Assembly: GCF_006337105.1 (NCBI RefSeq)
Contig: NZ_CP040871.1
Location: forward strand, 744,001-808,000
Reading direction: 5' to 3'
DNA: 64,000 nt
Source of the DNA: Thermomonas aquatica
Lineage (GTDB): Bacteria > Pseudomonadota > Gammaproteobacteria > Xanthomonadales > Xanthomonadaceae
This document shows, in pieces, positions 1 to 9,740 of the stretch (its first letter is position 1; each line of letters opens with the position of its first letter). The translations under genes were made by a program, and so were the position numbers. Under the pieces are notes generated by a model. The model did not search any database, was not told the origin of the DNA, and was given only the letters and a program-made list of their open reading frames with translations.

Positions 1-947
1 CAGGAGTCCATGTGCGCGCCCAGCATCACCACTTCGTCGCGGTGCGGACCCGTGCCCGGGATCTCTGCGATGGTGTTGTAGGCGGGCTGGTCGGCGGCGT
101 CGGTGAAGCGCGCGGCGACATTGACCCGCAGGCGCACCGTGCCGTCCTTGCCGAGGGTGCGCGCCAGCATGTTGTACTGCTCGGCGCCCATCACCAGCGC
201 CGGCACGCCGACCGATTCGCCGGCCTTGCGCGAACCGCCGCCCTGCACCGCCAGGATGCCGTTGTCGCGGCCGCTGATGCCGATCGTCGCCAACACGCCT
301 TCGTCGACCAGGAACTGGTTGAGCAGCGGGCCGAATTCGCTGCGGTCCTTGAAGCGCTTGATCATGGCGGCGCGATCGCCGCCCTCGCGGTCCGCCGGCA
401 CCTCGACCCCGATCAGGTCATGGAGTTCCTGGTCGGTGTAGCGCTCCATGTCGGGCTTGTCGCCGAACTTGTAGGCGCGCGGGTCGGAGGACAGCACGAT
501 CTTGCCGCGCAGCTTGCCCTTGAATTTGTCGAGATCGGCCTTGGATTCCAGCTTGGCGAGGATCGCGTCGCCATCGACCGCGCCGTTGGTGCCCGGCGTC
601 CACGCCTTCGGCAGCACGTGCAGCGGGAACGCGCGCGGCGACAGCATGGCGACGCTGGCGTCGCTGAACTCCCAGCCGCGGCCGAAGCTGCCCATGCTCT
701 CGTCGCGCACGTTGGCCAGGCCCCAGCCGTCGAACTTGCCGCGCGCCCAGGCGTTCGCCCTGGTCATGCCCGGCGAACCGGTCAGGCGCGGACCGACGTC
801 CTCGGTCAGCTCGCCCAGCGTCTTCATCACCTGCGAGCGGTTGAAGGCCTCGGCGCGGATGCGCCCGGTCATCTCGAGATCGATTTTCTCCTGCGCATTC
901 GCCGCACAGGCCGCCAACAGCGCCGCCGCCAACAACACTCGCTTCAT
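1..947 (-). CDS. M28-family metallopeptidase, 3' end outside window
   Basis: The reading frame opens at ATG 947 and runs off the left edge after 315 codons. The first 19 residues form a signal peptide ending in ANAQ, so the product is secreted or periplasmic. The middle (about residues 110-280) looks like the protease-associated domain inserted in M28 aminopeptidases of the carboxypeptidase Q type. The last visible residues, VVMLGAHMDSW, carry the His and Asp that begin the di-zinc site. The remaining catalytic residues lie outside the window. Family assignment is from the recognised motif and overall pattern. Confidence 0.82.
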   Translation of the reverse strand, partial: MKRVLLAAALLAACAANAQEKIDLEMTGRIRAEAFNRSQVMKTLGELTEDVGPRLTGSPGMTRANAWARGKFDGWGLANVRDESMGSFGRGWEFSDASVAMLSPRAFPLHVLPKAWTPGTNGAVDGDAILAKLESKADLDKFKGKLRGKIVLSSDPRAYKFGDKPDMERYTDQELHDLIGVEVPADREGGDRAAMIKRFKDRSEFGPLLNQFLVDEGVLATIGISGRDNGILAVQGGGSRKAGESVGVPALVMGAEQYNMLARTLGKDGTVRLRVNVAARFTDAADQPAYNTIAEIPGTGPHRDEVVMLGAHMDS

Positions 948-1017
948 CGCATTCCCCGGGTCAGGCATCAACATCCGAGTCTAGGGGCGCAGCCGCCATC
1001 GCCGCCTAGCCCATCGG

Positions 1018-1935
1018 TCATGCCCGGGCGGCCGCGCCGCCCTGCGTGTGATCCACCGCACGTTCCAGCCGCGCGCGCAGCACGGTGGGGAAATACTGCG
1101 CCGTCCAGTCGCGGTCGTTGGCCACCTGCGCCTGCGCGCGGCTCGCATCCAGCGCCTCGAAATCCAGCTCGGCCACCGCCCAGGCCTCGTCGCCATGGGT
1201 CTGGGCGAGGATGCCGTCGTGCGGCAGACCCACGTCCATCGGCGCGATCAGCGCGGCCTCGCCGGTATTGACGTCCAGCGCCGGGCTCCACGGCGCCACG
1301 CCTGCGGTCACCGCCTGCGCCACGAACATGCGGTTCTCCAGCGCCCGTGCCAGGCAGCCGACGCGCACGCGGGTGGCGCCGGCCTCGGTATCGGTGCAGC
1401 TGGGCACCAGCAGCAGGCGTGCGCCGGCCTCGCATTGCGCGCGCACCGGCAGCGGGAACTCGCTGTCGTAGCAGACCGAAATCCCGGCACGAACGCCATC
1501 GACCTCGAACACCTTCAACGCGTCGCCGGATGCGATCACGCCGGTCTTCATCTCGAAGCCGGTCAGCCGCAGCTTGTCCTGCCACAGGCGGCCGCCATCC
1601 GGTGCGAACAGGTCGCTGCGGTTGCGATAGCGGCCATGGCCACCATCGAGGAGGAAACTGCCGGCATTGATGTGCAGGTCGAGTTCGCGCGCAAGGTCCG
1701 CGAACAACGCGAGCCAGACCCCGCGCAGGGGCTGGATCGCCGCCAGCGAGGCATGCAGGTCGCCGCGTGTCGCCGGTTCGAACATCGCCGCCAGTTCCAG
1801 CGAGAGGTATTCGGGCAACACCGCCAGTTGCGCGCCGCGCCGTTTCGCCTCGCGCAGGAAGGCGTCCTGTTTCGATGCGAATGCATCGAAATCGCCAGGT
1901 TCGCCGATCGGATATTTCGCCACTGCGACTTTCAT
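1018..1935 (-). CDS. Carbon-nitrogen hydrolase (nitrilase superfamily)
   Basis: 305 aa, cytosolic amidase/nitrilase-fold enzyme. The catalytic triad is visible: E42 in VLPEY, K121 in WQDKLRL and C155 in SVCYDSEF. Substrate unknown; it is probably an amide or a carbamoyl compound. The ATG at 1935 has a strong GGAGAGGAG ribosome site inside the preceding gene and overlaps its stop (ATGA), so it is translationally coupled to the upstream GNAT acetyltransferase. This fusion-like pairing of GNAT and C-N hydrolase is common in bacteria. Confidence 0.88.
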   Translation of the reverse strand: MKVAVAKYPIGEPGDFDAFASKQDAFLREAKRRGAQLAVLPEYLSLELAAMFEPATRGDLHASLAAIQPLRGVWLALFADLARELDLHINAGSFLLDGGHGRYRNRSDLFAPDGGRLWQDKLRLTGFEMKTGVIASGDALKVFEVDGVRAGISVCYDSEFPLPVRAQCEAGARLLLVPSCTDTEAGATRVRVGCLARALENRMFVAQAVTAGVAPWSPALDVNTGEAALIAPMDVGLPHDGILAQTHGDEAWAVAELDFEALDASRAQAQVANDRDWTAQYFPTVLRARLERAVDHTQGGAAARA

Positions 1936-2537
1936 GCGCTCCTCTCCAATGGCCGCAGCCAGAAGGTCAGCGGATGTTCGACTTCGCCGATGCCGACCTC
2001 GTTCCAGTGCAGCTTCATGGTCATGCCGGGCTGGCGCACGTAGCCGCGCTTGGCCCAGAACGCCTCGTTGCCGCGATGCCCGGCCGGCTTGCGCGGATCG
2101 CCGTCGTCGCGATCCACCGCGGCGAACGCGGTGTGGGCGAAGCCGCCCAGCGCACGCGCATGCGCCTCGCGCGCGTCGAAGAACGCATGGCCAAGGCCGC
2201 GCCCGCGGTACAGCGGCAACAGCACCGATTCGCCGCAATAGAACACCGTGGCCACCTCCATCCCGCGTTCGGCGAAAGGCGCCTGGAACTCGGCACTGTC
2301 CTCCGCCAGCGGGATGCCGGTGCTGGCGCCGACCACGGCTTCGCCGTCGCGGGCCAGGACCACCACGCTGCTCGGCGATTCGGCGTAGGCGGCGAGGTAT
2401 TCGCGTTCGTAGCCGACATCGCCGTCGTAGAGATAAGGCCAGTCGCGGAACACCGCGATGCGCAGCGCGGCCACCTTGTCCAGGTGCGGCAGCAAGGCCG
2501 CACCGGACAGGGTTTCGAGGGTGATCGTGTCGTCCAT
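1932..2537 (-). CDS. GNAT-family N-acetyltransferase
   Basis: 201 aa. The acetyl-CoA binding signature (YRGRGLGHAFF, about residues 109-119) and the following beta strand with HTAFAAVDRDD identify the GNAT fold. Its stop overlaps the start of the C-N hydrolase by four bases, so the two are one transcription and translation unit and probably act on a shared metabolite. The acetyl acceptor cannot be deduced from sequence. Confidence 0.85.
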   Translation of the reverse strand: MDDTITLETLSGAALLPHLDKVAALRIAVFRDWPYLYDGDVGYEREYLAAYAESPSSVVVLARDGEAVVGASTGIPLAEDSAEFQAPFAERGMEVATVFYCGESVLLPLYRGRGLGHAFFDAREAHARALGGFAHTAFAAVDRDDGDPRKPAGHRGNEAFWAKRGYVRQPGMTMKLHWNEVGIGEVEHPLTFWLRPLERSA

Positions 2538-2546
2538 CCGGCGATT

Positions 2547-3878
2547 CTAGGGCGACCCGGGCGGCACGCCGACCTTGGCCGACAACTGGTACCAGTCCAC
2601 CTTGCGGGTCGCCACCATGATCGCGGCCAGGATCGCGAACAGCAGGCCGGCCCCCATCACCAGGGCGTTGTCCTCCGACAGCAGCAGCCCGTACAGGGCG
2701 GCGTACAGCGCGCCCAGCATGGCGGCGAAGCCCAGCCCGCGCGGCGTGCTGCGCAGCACCGACGACAGGTAGAAACCGATCAGGCCGATGCAGGCCAGCG
2801 CCGCCAGCAGGTAGGACAGGCCGAAGTCGATGCGCTCGCTCAGGCTGACCAGCAGCAGGAAGAAGATCGCGATCGCCAGCCCCACCAGCAGATACTGGAT
2901 GGGGTGCACGCGCACCTGCTTGACCAGCTCGAACATGAAGAAGCCGACGAAGGTCAGCAGCACGAACAGCAGGCCGTACTTGGTGGCGCGGTCGGCCAGC
3001 GTGTAGGGATTGACCGGGTCGAACAGCGAGACGCTGACGGCATCGGGCGGCGTGCCCTTGTCCGCCAGCAGCGACGGCTGCTGCAGGTAGTGCCGTTGCG
3101 CGTTGGTCGCCACCGCGGCGATCTGCCAGTTCGCACGGAAACCCTTGCCGCCGATGTCCTGCTGCGGCGACTTGCCGTCGAATTTCGGATGCGGCCAGGA
3201 CGAGCTCACCCGCAAGTCGTTGCTGGCGGCATGCGGCATCATCGCGAAGGTCTCGGTCCCCTGCAGCCGCAGCCCGACGCGGGCGTCCAGGCGCAGCCGG
3301 CTGCCTGCCTGCGGCACCGGCAGGCGCGCATGGATGCCGGGACCATCGGCATGGCCGATGCCCTGGGCCACCTTCACCGCCGCGCCATCGACCGTGAACC
3401 GGGTGGTGCCGCGCAGGCCGATCACGTCGGCGATGCCGACGCTCAGCCAGGGCTGGCCGATCCTGCGCTGGGCGATGCCGTCGTCCGCCGGGATCTGCGC
3501 ATCGAAACGCGCATCGACCTGCCCGCTCCATTCGAAGACGTTCACGACGAACAGCCCGCTCTTGCGCGAATCCGGCTTCAGCACGCCGTCGATCGCCAGC
3601 GTCTCGGGGAAGAAGGTCCATTGCGAATGCTTCCTGCGCAGCACCTTGCGCGCGACGCCGTCGTCACCGGTGACGTTTTCCTCCACGGTTTCCTCGAACG
3701 GCACCACCAGCACCGGCCCGCCGAGAACCTGCCGGCCGCCGATGCCGGCGCTGACCTTTCGCACCGCCTCGGCGCGGTATTGCTGCCGTTCGCCGATCAC
3801 CCCGCGGATCATCGACAGCGGAATCAGGATGGCCAGCGTCAACACCGCCACCATCGCAACCTTGAAACCCAAGCGCAT
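2547..3878 (-). CDS. creD: Cell-envelope integrity inner-membrane protein CreD
   Basis: 443 aa from ATG 3878. One N-terminal membrane anchor, then a large periplasmic region (about residues 30-300), then a cluster of five or six C-terminal transmembrane segments beginning at YGLLFVLLTFVGFF. This is the CreD architecture. It follows creC and creB on the same strand, with about 100 bases between creC and creD, matching the creBCD regulon arrangement in which CreD is the main CreBC target and links to beta-lactam and colicin tolerance. A further 72 codons upstream are open but have no better start. Confidence 0.88.
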   Translation of the reverse strand: MRLGFKVAMVAVLTLAILIPLSMIRGVIGERQQYRAEAVRKVSAGIGGRQVLGGPVLVVPFEETVEENVTGDDGVARKVLRRKHSQWTFFPETLAIDGVLKPDSRKSGLFVVNVFEWSGQVDARFDAQIPADDGIAQRRIGQPWLSVGIADVIGLRGTTRFTVDGAAVKVAQGIGHADGPGIHARLPVPQAGSRLRLDARVGLRLQGTETFAMMPHAASNDLRVSSSWPHPKFDGKSPQQDIGGKGFRANWQIAAVATNAQRHYLQQPSLLADKGTPPDAVSVSLFDPVNPYTLADRATKYGLLFVLLTFVGFFMFELVKQVRVHPIQYLLVGLAIAIFFLLLVSLSERIDFGLSYLLAALACIGLIGFYLSSVLRSTPRGLGFAAMLGALYAALYGLLLSEDNALVMGAGLLFAILAAIMVATRKVDWYQLSAKVGVPPGSP

Positions 3879-3981
3879 GACGCCTCTCCCGTCCTGTGGT
3901 GGGACGATGCTGGCGGGCCTGGGTGAAACGCCGCGGGCGCGGCGATGAAGCGTGGGTGAAGTCGCCGGTCCGTGCGCGCGC

Positions 3982-5406
3982 TCAGCCCGGCAGCGACAGC
4001 AGCGCGACCGTTCCGCCGCCTTCGCGTTCGCGAAGCTCGGCGCGCCCACCATGCAATTCGGCCACCTGCGCCACGAACGGCAGGCCCAACCCACTGCTGC
4101 GGCTGCCGCCGCCCGGGCGCGGCAGCGAGTAGAAGCGCTCGAACACGCGTTCGCGCGCGTAGTCCGGCACGCCGGGGCCGCGATCGGCCACCTCGAAACG
4201 CAGCGCGTCGCCGTCGCGCGATGCGCGCACCTCCACCGTCGATCCGCGCGGCGCGAAATCCAGCGCGTTGTCGAGCAGGTTCACCAACGCCTGCCGAATC
4301 AGGAAGGCATCGCCGGCGAGCGCCAGGCCATCCGCAGCATCGACCCGCATGTCGATCCCCACGCCCTCCGCATGCGCGCGCACCGCATCGACGGCCTCGT
4401 GCAGCAACACCGCCGCGTCCAGCGCCTGCGGCTGTTCGATCCGCTGCCGATGCTCGACCGCCGCCAGCGCGAGCAGCTTGTCCACCATCTGCGCCATCCG
4501 CTCGCCCTGCGCGGCGATGCTGGCGACGAAGCGCCGGCGATCGGCCTCCGGCAGCGGCTGCTCCAGCAATTCCGTGGCGCCGCGGATCGCCGCCAGCGGG
4601 CTCTTCAGTTCGTGGGTCAGCGCATGCACGTACTGTTCGACGTACTGCTTGCCTTCCAGTTTCTCGCGCATGTCGTGCAACGCGCGGCCGAGGTCGCCGA
4701 ATTCGCCGGCGGCGGCGGGTGCCGGTGCGCGTTCGCCGGCCGCCACCGCATCCGCATAACGCCGCAGCGCGCCGAGCTGGCGCGACAGCCACCACGCCGC
4801 CAGCACGCCGACCAGCAGCGCCGTGCCCATCAGCACGAAGCCCCAGCGCGCGACGATCTTCTGGCTGCGGGCGATGAACGGCGCCATCGCCCGGTTCGGC
4901 TTGGCCACGCTCAGCACGCCGATGATGCGGCCCAGCGCATCGCGGATCGGCGCGGCCACGTGCATCACCGTGCTGTCGGGATCATTCGCATCACTGCGGG
5001 TGGAACGCGCGCCGTACTGCCCGCGCAGGGTGCGATACACGTCGTTCCAGCGCGAGTTGTCGCGGCCCAGGTCCTTGCCCTCGGAATCGAACACCACGAT
5101 CCCGCGCACGTCGGTCACCGTGATGCGGAAACCGCTGCGGTCCTTGGAAAAGCCCCAGATGTCGGCGCCGACCTTGCGCGCATACACCGCATGCATCCGC
5201 TTCGCGAACGGACCATCGGCGATGCGCCCGGCCAGCATGTCGTCGGTCGCCAGCTCCGCCAGTGTGTTGGCGGTGTCGATCAGGGTGCCTTCCATCGCCT
5301 GGCGCACGCCAGGCTTGACCTGTTCGACGAACACCTTGCCGACCAGCAGCGCCGCCAGCGCGACAATCAGGAAGTAACCCAGCAGCACGCGCAGGCCGAT
5401 CTTCAT
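3982..5406 (-). CDS. creC: Sensor histidine kinase CreC
   Basis: 474 aa membrane sensor kinase. TM1 at residues 5-25, a periplasmic sensor domain to about 185, TM2 at 186-208, HAMP-like linker, then the HisKA box with phospho-acceptor H265 (THELKSP), the N box (NLLDNALDFA) and G boxes (DRGPGVP, SSGLGLP). Four bases separate it from creB upstream and creD lies downstream, so the creBCD assignment rests on both domain content and order. Confidence 0.9.
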   Translation of the reverse strand: MKIGLRVLLGYFLIVALAALLVGKVFVEQVKPGVRQAMEGTLIDTANTLAELATDDMLAGRIADGPFAKRMHAVYARKVGADIWGFSKDRSGFRITVTDVRGIVVFDSEGKDLGRDNSRWNDVYRTLRGQYGARSTRSDANDPDSTVMHVAAPIRDALGRIIGVLSVAKPNRAMAPFIARSQKIVARWGFVLMGTALLVGVLAAWWLSRQLGALRRYADAVAAGERAPAPAAAGEFGDLGRALHDMREKLEGKQYVEQYVHALTHELKSPLAAIRGATELLEQPLPEADRRRFVASIAAQGERMAQMVDKLLALAAVEHRQRIEQPQALDAAVLLHEAVDAVRAHAEGVGIDMRVDAADGLALAGDAFLIRQALVNLLDNALDFAPRGSTVEVRASRDGDALRFEVADRGPGVPDYARERVFERFYSLPRPGGGSRSSGLGLPFVAQVAELHGGRAELREREGGGTVALLSLPG

Positions 5407-5409
5407 GCG

Positions 5410-6099
5410 TCAGCCATCGATATGGACCGAATAGCCAAGCCCGCGCACCGTGCGGATCGGGTCGGCCTCGGGCGCGATGACGCGCAACTTCGCGCGGACC
5501 GTCTTCACGTGGGTATCGACGGTGCGTTCGCCGGATTCCAGTGCGTCGCCCCACACCCGGTCCATCAGCCGCGCGCGGTCCAGCACCGCGCCGGGCCGCG
5601 CCAGCAGGGCTTCCAGCAGGCCGAATTCGTAGCGGGTCAGGTCCAGCAGCACGCCGTCGAAGCGGACCCGGTGCCCGGCCGCGTCCAGCTCGAAACGCCC
5701 CAGCCGGCGCCAGCCACCATCGTCCGCGGCCACCTGCCGGCGCAGCCGCGCACGCACCCGCGCCACCAGCTCGCGCGGCGAGAACGGCTTGGCCATGTAG
5801 TCGTCGCCGCCCAGTTCCAGCCCCAGCACGCGGTCGAGTTCGGCATCGCGCGCGGTCAGGAACAGCACCGGCACCTCGCTTTCCTTGCGCAGCGCGCGGC
5901 AGACATCGAAGCCGCTGGCGTCCGGCAAACCGACGTCGAGGATCACCAGGTCGATCCCGCCGCGCCGCAGCCGCGGCAGCACCTGGCCGCCCAGCAGCAG
6001 GTGTTCGGCGGCATAGCCTTCGGCACGCAGCGCGTAGAGCACGGTCTCGGCGATGGCGTGCTCGTCTTCGGCCAGCAGGATAGTCGTTGTCGTCGGCAT
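5410..6099 (-). CDS. creB: Response regulator CreB (OmpR/PhoB type)
   Basis: 229 aa with a receiver domain (acidic ED at 11-12, phospho-acceptor D55 in ILDVGLPD, K104 in MAKPFSP) and a C-terminal winged helix (about 135-225, ending TVRGLGYSVHIDG). ATG 6099 is chosen because the receiver fold begins directly after it; ATG 6108 is an alternative. First gene of the creBCD set, transcribed divergently from rlmJ. It binds DNA and activates creD when phosphorylated by CreC. Confidence 0.9.
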   Translation of the reverse strand: MPTTTTILLAEDEHAIAETVLYALRAEGYAAEHLLLGGQVLPRLRRGGIDLVILDVGLPDASGFDVCRALRKESEVPVLFLTARDAELDRVLGLELGGDDYMAKPFSPRELVARVRARLRRQVAADDGGWRRLGRFELDAAGHRVRFDGVLLDLTRYEFGLLEALLARPGAVLDRARLMDRVWGDALESGERTVDTHVKTVRAKLRVIAPEADPIRTVRGLGYSVHIDG

Positions 6100-6175
6100 G
6101 CGCGGCATCCTAGCCGAGGACGCCATGGCGTTTGCGTGGCGGGTGTGAAGTGGCGGTCGATGCGACAATCGCGGC

Positions 6176-7033
6176 ATGAACTACCGCCACGCCTTCCATG
6201 CCGGCAACCACGCCGACGTGCTCAAGCATGTCGTGCTGCTCGCCCTGTGCGACGCCCTGACCGCCAAGCCCGCCGCCTGCTTCGCCCTGGATACCCACGG
6301 CAGCCGCGGCCTGTACAAGCTGGACGGCGAGGCCGCGCAGAAGACCGGCGAGGCGCAGGACGGCATCGCCCGCCTGCTGGCCGAGGCGCCGCGCAATCCC
6401 GCGATCCAGCGCTACCTGGCCGCGATCAAGGCCTGCCGCCAGCAGCACGGCGCGCATGCCTATCCCGGCTCGCCGTGGCTGCTCGCCCATGCGCTGCGCG
6501 AGCAGGACCGGATCGCCGCCTGCGAGCTGCACCCCGAGGAAGCCAATGTGCTGCGCGACAACTTCGCCGGCGATCCACGCATCGCGGTGCATGCGCGCGA
6601 CGGCTATGCCGCGGTCAAGGCCCTGCTGCCGCCGAAGCACGGGACGGTGAAATTCGCCCGCGGCCTGGTCCTCATCGACCCGCCCTACGAGGCGCAACTG
6701 GACGAATTCGACGCCGCCCTCGCCGCCATCCGCGAAGCGCTGGCGCGCTGGCCGCAGGGGATGCTCGCGCTGTGGTACCCGATCAAGCTGCGCCGCGCCC
6801 TGCAGCCGTTCTACCGCAAGGCCGCCGCGCTCGATGCCAAATCCGCGCTGGTACTGGAACTGCTGGTGCGGCCGGACGATTCGCCGCTGCGCATGAACGG
6901 CAGCGGGATGTTGCTGCTCAACGCGCCCTGGCAGTTCGATGCGGCGATGGCGCCGGCGCTGGACGCCATGCGCGCCGCATTGGGCGAAGCCGGGGCGGCA
7001 TCGCGGAGCGAGTGGCTGCGCAGCCCGGCCTGA
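6176..7033 (+). CDS. rlmJ: 23S rRNA (adenine-N6)-methyltransferase RlmJ
   Basis: 285 aa, close to the usual length of about 280. It begins MNYRHAFHAGNHADVLKH, the diagnostic RlmJ start, and has the methyltransferase catalytic motif LIDPPYE at about residues 163-169. It methylates A2030 of 23S rRNA using S-adenosylmethionine. Divergent from creB with about 75 bases between starts. Confidence 0.95.
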   Translation: MNYRHAFHAGNHADVLKHVVLLALCDALTAKPAACFALDTHGSRGLYKLDGEAAQKTGEAQDGIARLLAEAPRNPAIQRYLAAIKACRQQHGAHAYPGSPWLLAHALREQDRIAACELHPEEANVLRDNFAGDPRIAVHARDGYAAVKALLPPKHGTVKFARGLVLIDPPYEAQLDEFDAALAAIREALARWPQGMLALWYPIKLRRALQPFYRKAAALDAKSALVLELLVRPDDSPLRMNGSGMLLLNAPWQFDAAMAPALDAMRAALGEAGAASRSEWLRSPA

Positions 7034-7036
7034 TGC

Positions 7037-7948
7037 TCAGGCCTCGCCGTCGTCCTTCTCTTCCGGCTCGAAGAAGCTCCACTGCACTTCCGGGAACGCG
7101 GCCTTGAAGTCGCGCTCGATCGCGTCGATCCGGCGCGCGATGCCCGCGTCGTCGCGCATCCGCGCCTGCACCGAGACCATCGCCCGGGTGCCCAGCTGCA
7201 GCGTGATCAGGCTGTAGAGCGCGGCGATTTCCGGGCGCGCCTCGAGGAAACGGCGCATTTCCTCCTGCCGGCGCGGATCGATGCTCTGCCCCACCAGCAT
7301 CGCCTTGACCTCGATCGCCACGAACACCGCCACCACCACCAGCAGCACGCCGATCGCCAGGGTGCCGACCGCATCCCACAGCGGGTTGCCGGTGGCGATG
7401 CTGAGCGCGATGAAGGCCAGCGCGACGGTCAGTCCCAGCAAGGCGGCGATGTTCTCGCCGACCACCACGATCAACTCCGCGCTGCGGCTTTCGCGGAACC
7501 AGCGCCACAGGCTGCGGCCCTGCCGCTCCGCCGCGGCTTCCTGCAGGCAGGCATGGGTGGAGTACGCCTCCATCGCGATCGAGAACAGCAGCACGCCCAC
7601 CGCCCATTGCCAGTTTTCCAGCGGTTCCGGGTGGGCCAGCTTGTGCAGGCCCTCGTACAGCGAATACATGCCGCCGATGGTGAACAGCATCACCGCGACC
7701 AGGAACGACCAGAAATAGACTTCCTTGCCGCGCCCCAGCGGATGCTCCGGCGACGGCGGGCGCTTCGCCTGCTTCATCCCGACCAGCAGCAGCACCTGGT
7801 TGCCGCAGTCGGCCAGCGAATGCACGGTTTCGGCCAGCATCGCGCCGGAGCGGGTGAACCAGGCCGCCAGCCCCTTGGCCACGGCGATCGCCAGGTTGGC
7901 GCCCAGCGCCACCAGCACCGCCTTGGTGGAATCGCCATGTCCGGACAT
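7037..7948 (-). CDS. Cation diffusion facilitator family transporter
   Basis: 303 aa from ATG 7948. Six predicted membrane segments and the CDF metal-site motif HSLADCGNQ at about residues 43-51, followed by HPLGRGKEVYFW. The C-terminal cytoplasmic domain (from about 215) is the usual metal-sensing ferredoxin-like fold. Probably exports Zn(II), Fe(II) or another divalent ion. Convergent with rlmJ, only three bases between stops. Confidence 0.88.
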   Translation of the reverse strand: MSGHGDSTKAVLVALGANLAIAVAKGLAAWFTRSGAMLAETVHSLADCGNQVLLLVGMKQAKRPPSPEHPLGRGKEVYFWSFLVAVMLFTIGGMYSLYEGLHKLAHPEPLENWQWAVGVLLFSIAMEAYSTHACLQEAAAERQGRSLWRWFRESRSAELIVVVGENIAALLGLTVALAFIALSIATGNPLWDAVGTLAIGVLLVVVAVFVAIEVKAMLVGQSIDPRRQEEMRRFLEARPEIAALYSLITLQLGTRAMVSVQARMRDDAGIARRIDAIERDFKAAFPEVQWSFFEPEEKDDGEA

Positions 7949-7967
7949 CGTGCGCGCTCGTCCTGCC

Positions 7968-8021
7968 GAAGTGGGGTCAGAGTGGAGTTTCGCATGCGAA
8001 ACTCCACTCTGACCCCACTTC
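7968..8021. repeat. Perfect 54-nt palindrome with GGGGTCAGAGT core
   Basis: Two 27-base arms centred at 7994/7995 are perfectly complementary. It sits between the divergent CDF transporter and the DUF808 gene. The same GTGGGGTCAGAGT core recurs at 13228. Such intergenic palindromes resemble REP-type elements of Xanthomonadaceae, but no transposase is in the window. Confidence 0.85.
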
Positions 8022-8030
8022 CCCCCGATC

Positions 8031-8969
8031 ATGCCCTCTTCCAGCTTCTTCGCCCTGTTCGACGACATCGCCACCCTGCTCGACGACGTCTCGGTGATGA
8101 CCAAGGTCGCCACCAAGAAGACCGCCGGCGTGCTCGGCGACGACCTCGCCCTCAATGCGCAACAGGTCAGCGGCATCAAGGCCGACCGCGAACTGCCGGT
8201 GGTGTGGGCGGTGGCCAGGGGCTCGATGGTCAACAAGGCGATCCTGGTGCCGGCGGCGCTCGGCATCGCCGCCCTAGAAGCCTGGCTGCGCGGCAAGGGT
8301 TACGACGTGCCGCTGATCACCCCGCTGCTGATGCTCGGCGGCGCCTTCCTCTGCTACGAGGGCGTGGAGAAGCTGGCGCACAAGTTCCTGCACAGCCGGA
8401 TCGACGATGCCCACCACCACGCCGAACTGGTGCATGCGGTCAGCGACGCGTCGGTGGACATGCTCGCGTTCGAGAAGGACAAGATCCAGGGCGCGGTGCG
8501 CACCGACTTCATCCTGTCCGCGGAGATCATCGTGATCTCGCTGGGAACGGTGGCCAGCCAGCCTTTCCTCAACCAGCTCGGCGTGCTGGTCGCGATCGCC
8601 CTGATCATGACCGTGGGCGTGTACGGCCTGGTCGGCGCCATCGTCAAGCTGGACGACCTCGGCCTGCGCCTGGCCCGCGAGGGCGCCGGCAAGCTGCGCA
8701 CCGCGCTGGGCAACGCCATCCTCGCCTTCGCCCCCCGCCTGATGAAGTTCCTCTCGGTCGCTGGCACCGCGGCGATGTTCCTGGTCGGCGGCGGGATCCT
8801 GGTGCACGGCGTGCCCAGCCTGCACCACCTGGCCGAAGCCGCCCGCGGCCTTCCGCCGGGCTGGCTGTGGGAAAACCTGTTCAATGCCGCGGTCGGCATC
8901 GCCGCCGGTGCGCTCGTCGTCGCTGCAGTGATGCTGGTGCGCCGCCTGCGCGGCAAGCCGGCGCACTGA
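8031..8969 (+). CDS. DUF808 (YedI-like) inner-membrane protein
   Basis: 312 aa. It starts with the family signature FFALFDDIATLLDDV and continues KVATKKTAGVLGDDLALNAQQV; several hydrophobic segments follow (about residues 75-110, 160-200, 240-265, 283-305). Function unknown in the family. The start lies ten bases after the palindrome arm. Confidence 0.9.
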   Translation: MPSSSFFALFDDIATLLDDVSVMTKVATKKTAGVLGDDLALNAQQVSGIKADRELPVVWAVARGSMVNKAILVPAALGIAALEAWLRGKGYDVPLITPLLMLGGAFLCYEGVEKLAHKFLHSRIDDAHHHAELVHAVSDASVDMLAFEKDKIQGAVRTDFILSAEIIVISLGTVASQPFLNQLGVLVAIALIMTVGVYGLVGAIVKLDDLGLRLAREGAGKLRTALGNAILAFAPRLMKFLSVAGTAAMFLVGGGILVHGVPSLHHLAEAARGLPPGWLWENLFNAAVGIAAGALVVAAVMLVRRLRGKPAH

Positions 8970-9064
8970 GCCGCCATACCATCCCCACCGGTATGGAGCG
9001 GCGGCCGCCAGGGCCAGCCATGTTCCATTCATATTTTTAACCTCGATGCAGCGATGATCCCCGG

Positions 9065-9649
9065 ATGACCGCCCGCAACCGCATGCCCCCGTGGCACGAG
9101 AACGTCCGCCTCAACAACGGACGCGAGGTCCTGATCCGCCCGATCCGCCCCGAAGACGCGGTGACCCTGCGCGCCGGCTTCCCCCTGCTGCAGCCGGACG
9201 AGGTGCGCCAGCGCTTCCTGCATCCGATGAAGGAACTCAGCGTCGAGCAGGCCGAACGCCTGACCCGGCCCAATACCCGCCGCGAGTTCGCCCTGGTCGC
9301 CGCCGAACCGCTGCCGCCGGGCGAAGCCCTGGTCGGCGCGGTGGCGCGGATCGTGGTGGACGACGACGGCCAGGCCGGCGAATTCGCCATCCTGGTCAGC
9401 CACTACATCAACGGCATGGGCCTGGGCCGCCACCTGATGCGCCGGCTGGTGCGCTGGGCCAAGGGCCGCAAGCTGGAACGCGTGTACGGCGACGTGCTGG
9501 AGTCCAACCTGCCGATGCAGGCGCTGGCCGCTTCGCTGGATTTCCGCCGCGAGGCCGGAGAATCGCCCGGCCTGGTGCGGATGGTGCTGGACCTGCCGAA
9601 GCCGAAACCGCGCACCCCGCCGATCCCGCCCGCATTGATCGCCGGCTGA
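9065..9649 (+). CDS. GNAT-family acetyltransferase, protein-acetylase-like
   Basis: 194 aa. The opening NGREVLIRPIRPEDA and the acetyl-CoA motif NGMGLGRHLMRRL resemble the GNAT domain found at the C terminus of Pat/AcuA-type protein acetyltransferases, here standing alone. Target unknown. It precedes mfd by about 90 bases on the same strand. Confidence 0.85.
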   Translation: MTARNRMPPWHENVRLNNGREVLIRPIRPEDAVTLRAGFPLLQPDEVRQRFLHPMKELSVEQAERLTRPNTRREFALVAAEPLPPGEALVGAVARIVVDDDGQAGEFAILVSHYINGMGLGRHLMRRLVRWAKGRKLERVYGDVLESNLPMQALAASLDFRREAGESPGLVRMVLDLPKPKPRTPPIPPALIAG

Positions 9650-9740
9650 GCGCACCCGCCGCGCTAAAATCGCGGTTTCGCTCCATCCAATCCGACCACC
9701 CAAGCGCTGGCGCACCGCGTCCGGCGCGGATGCCTATTGC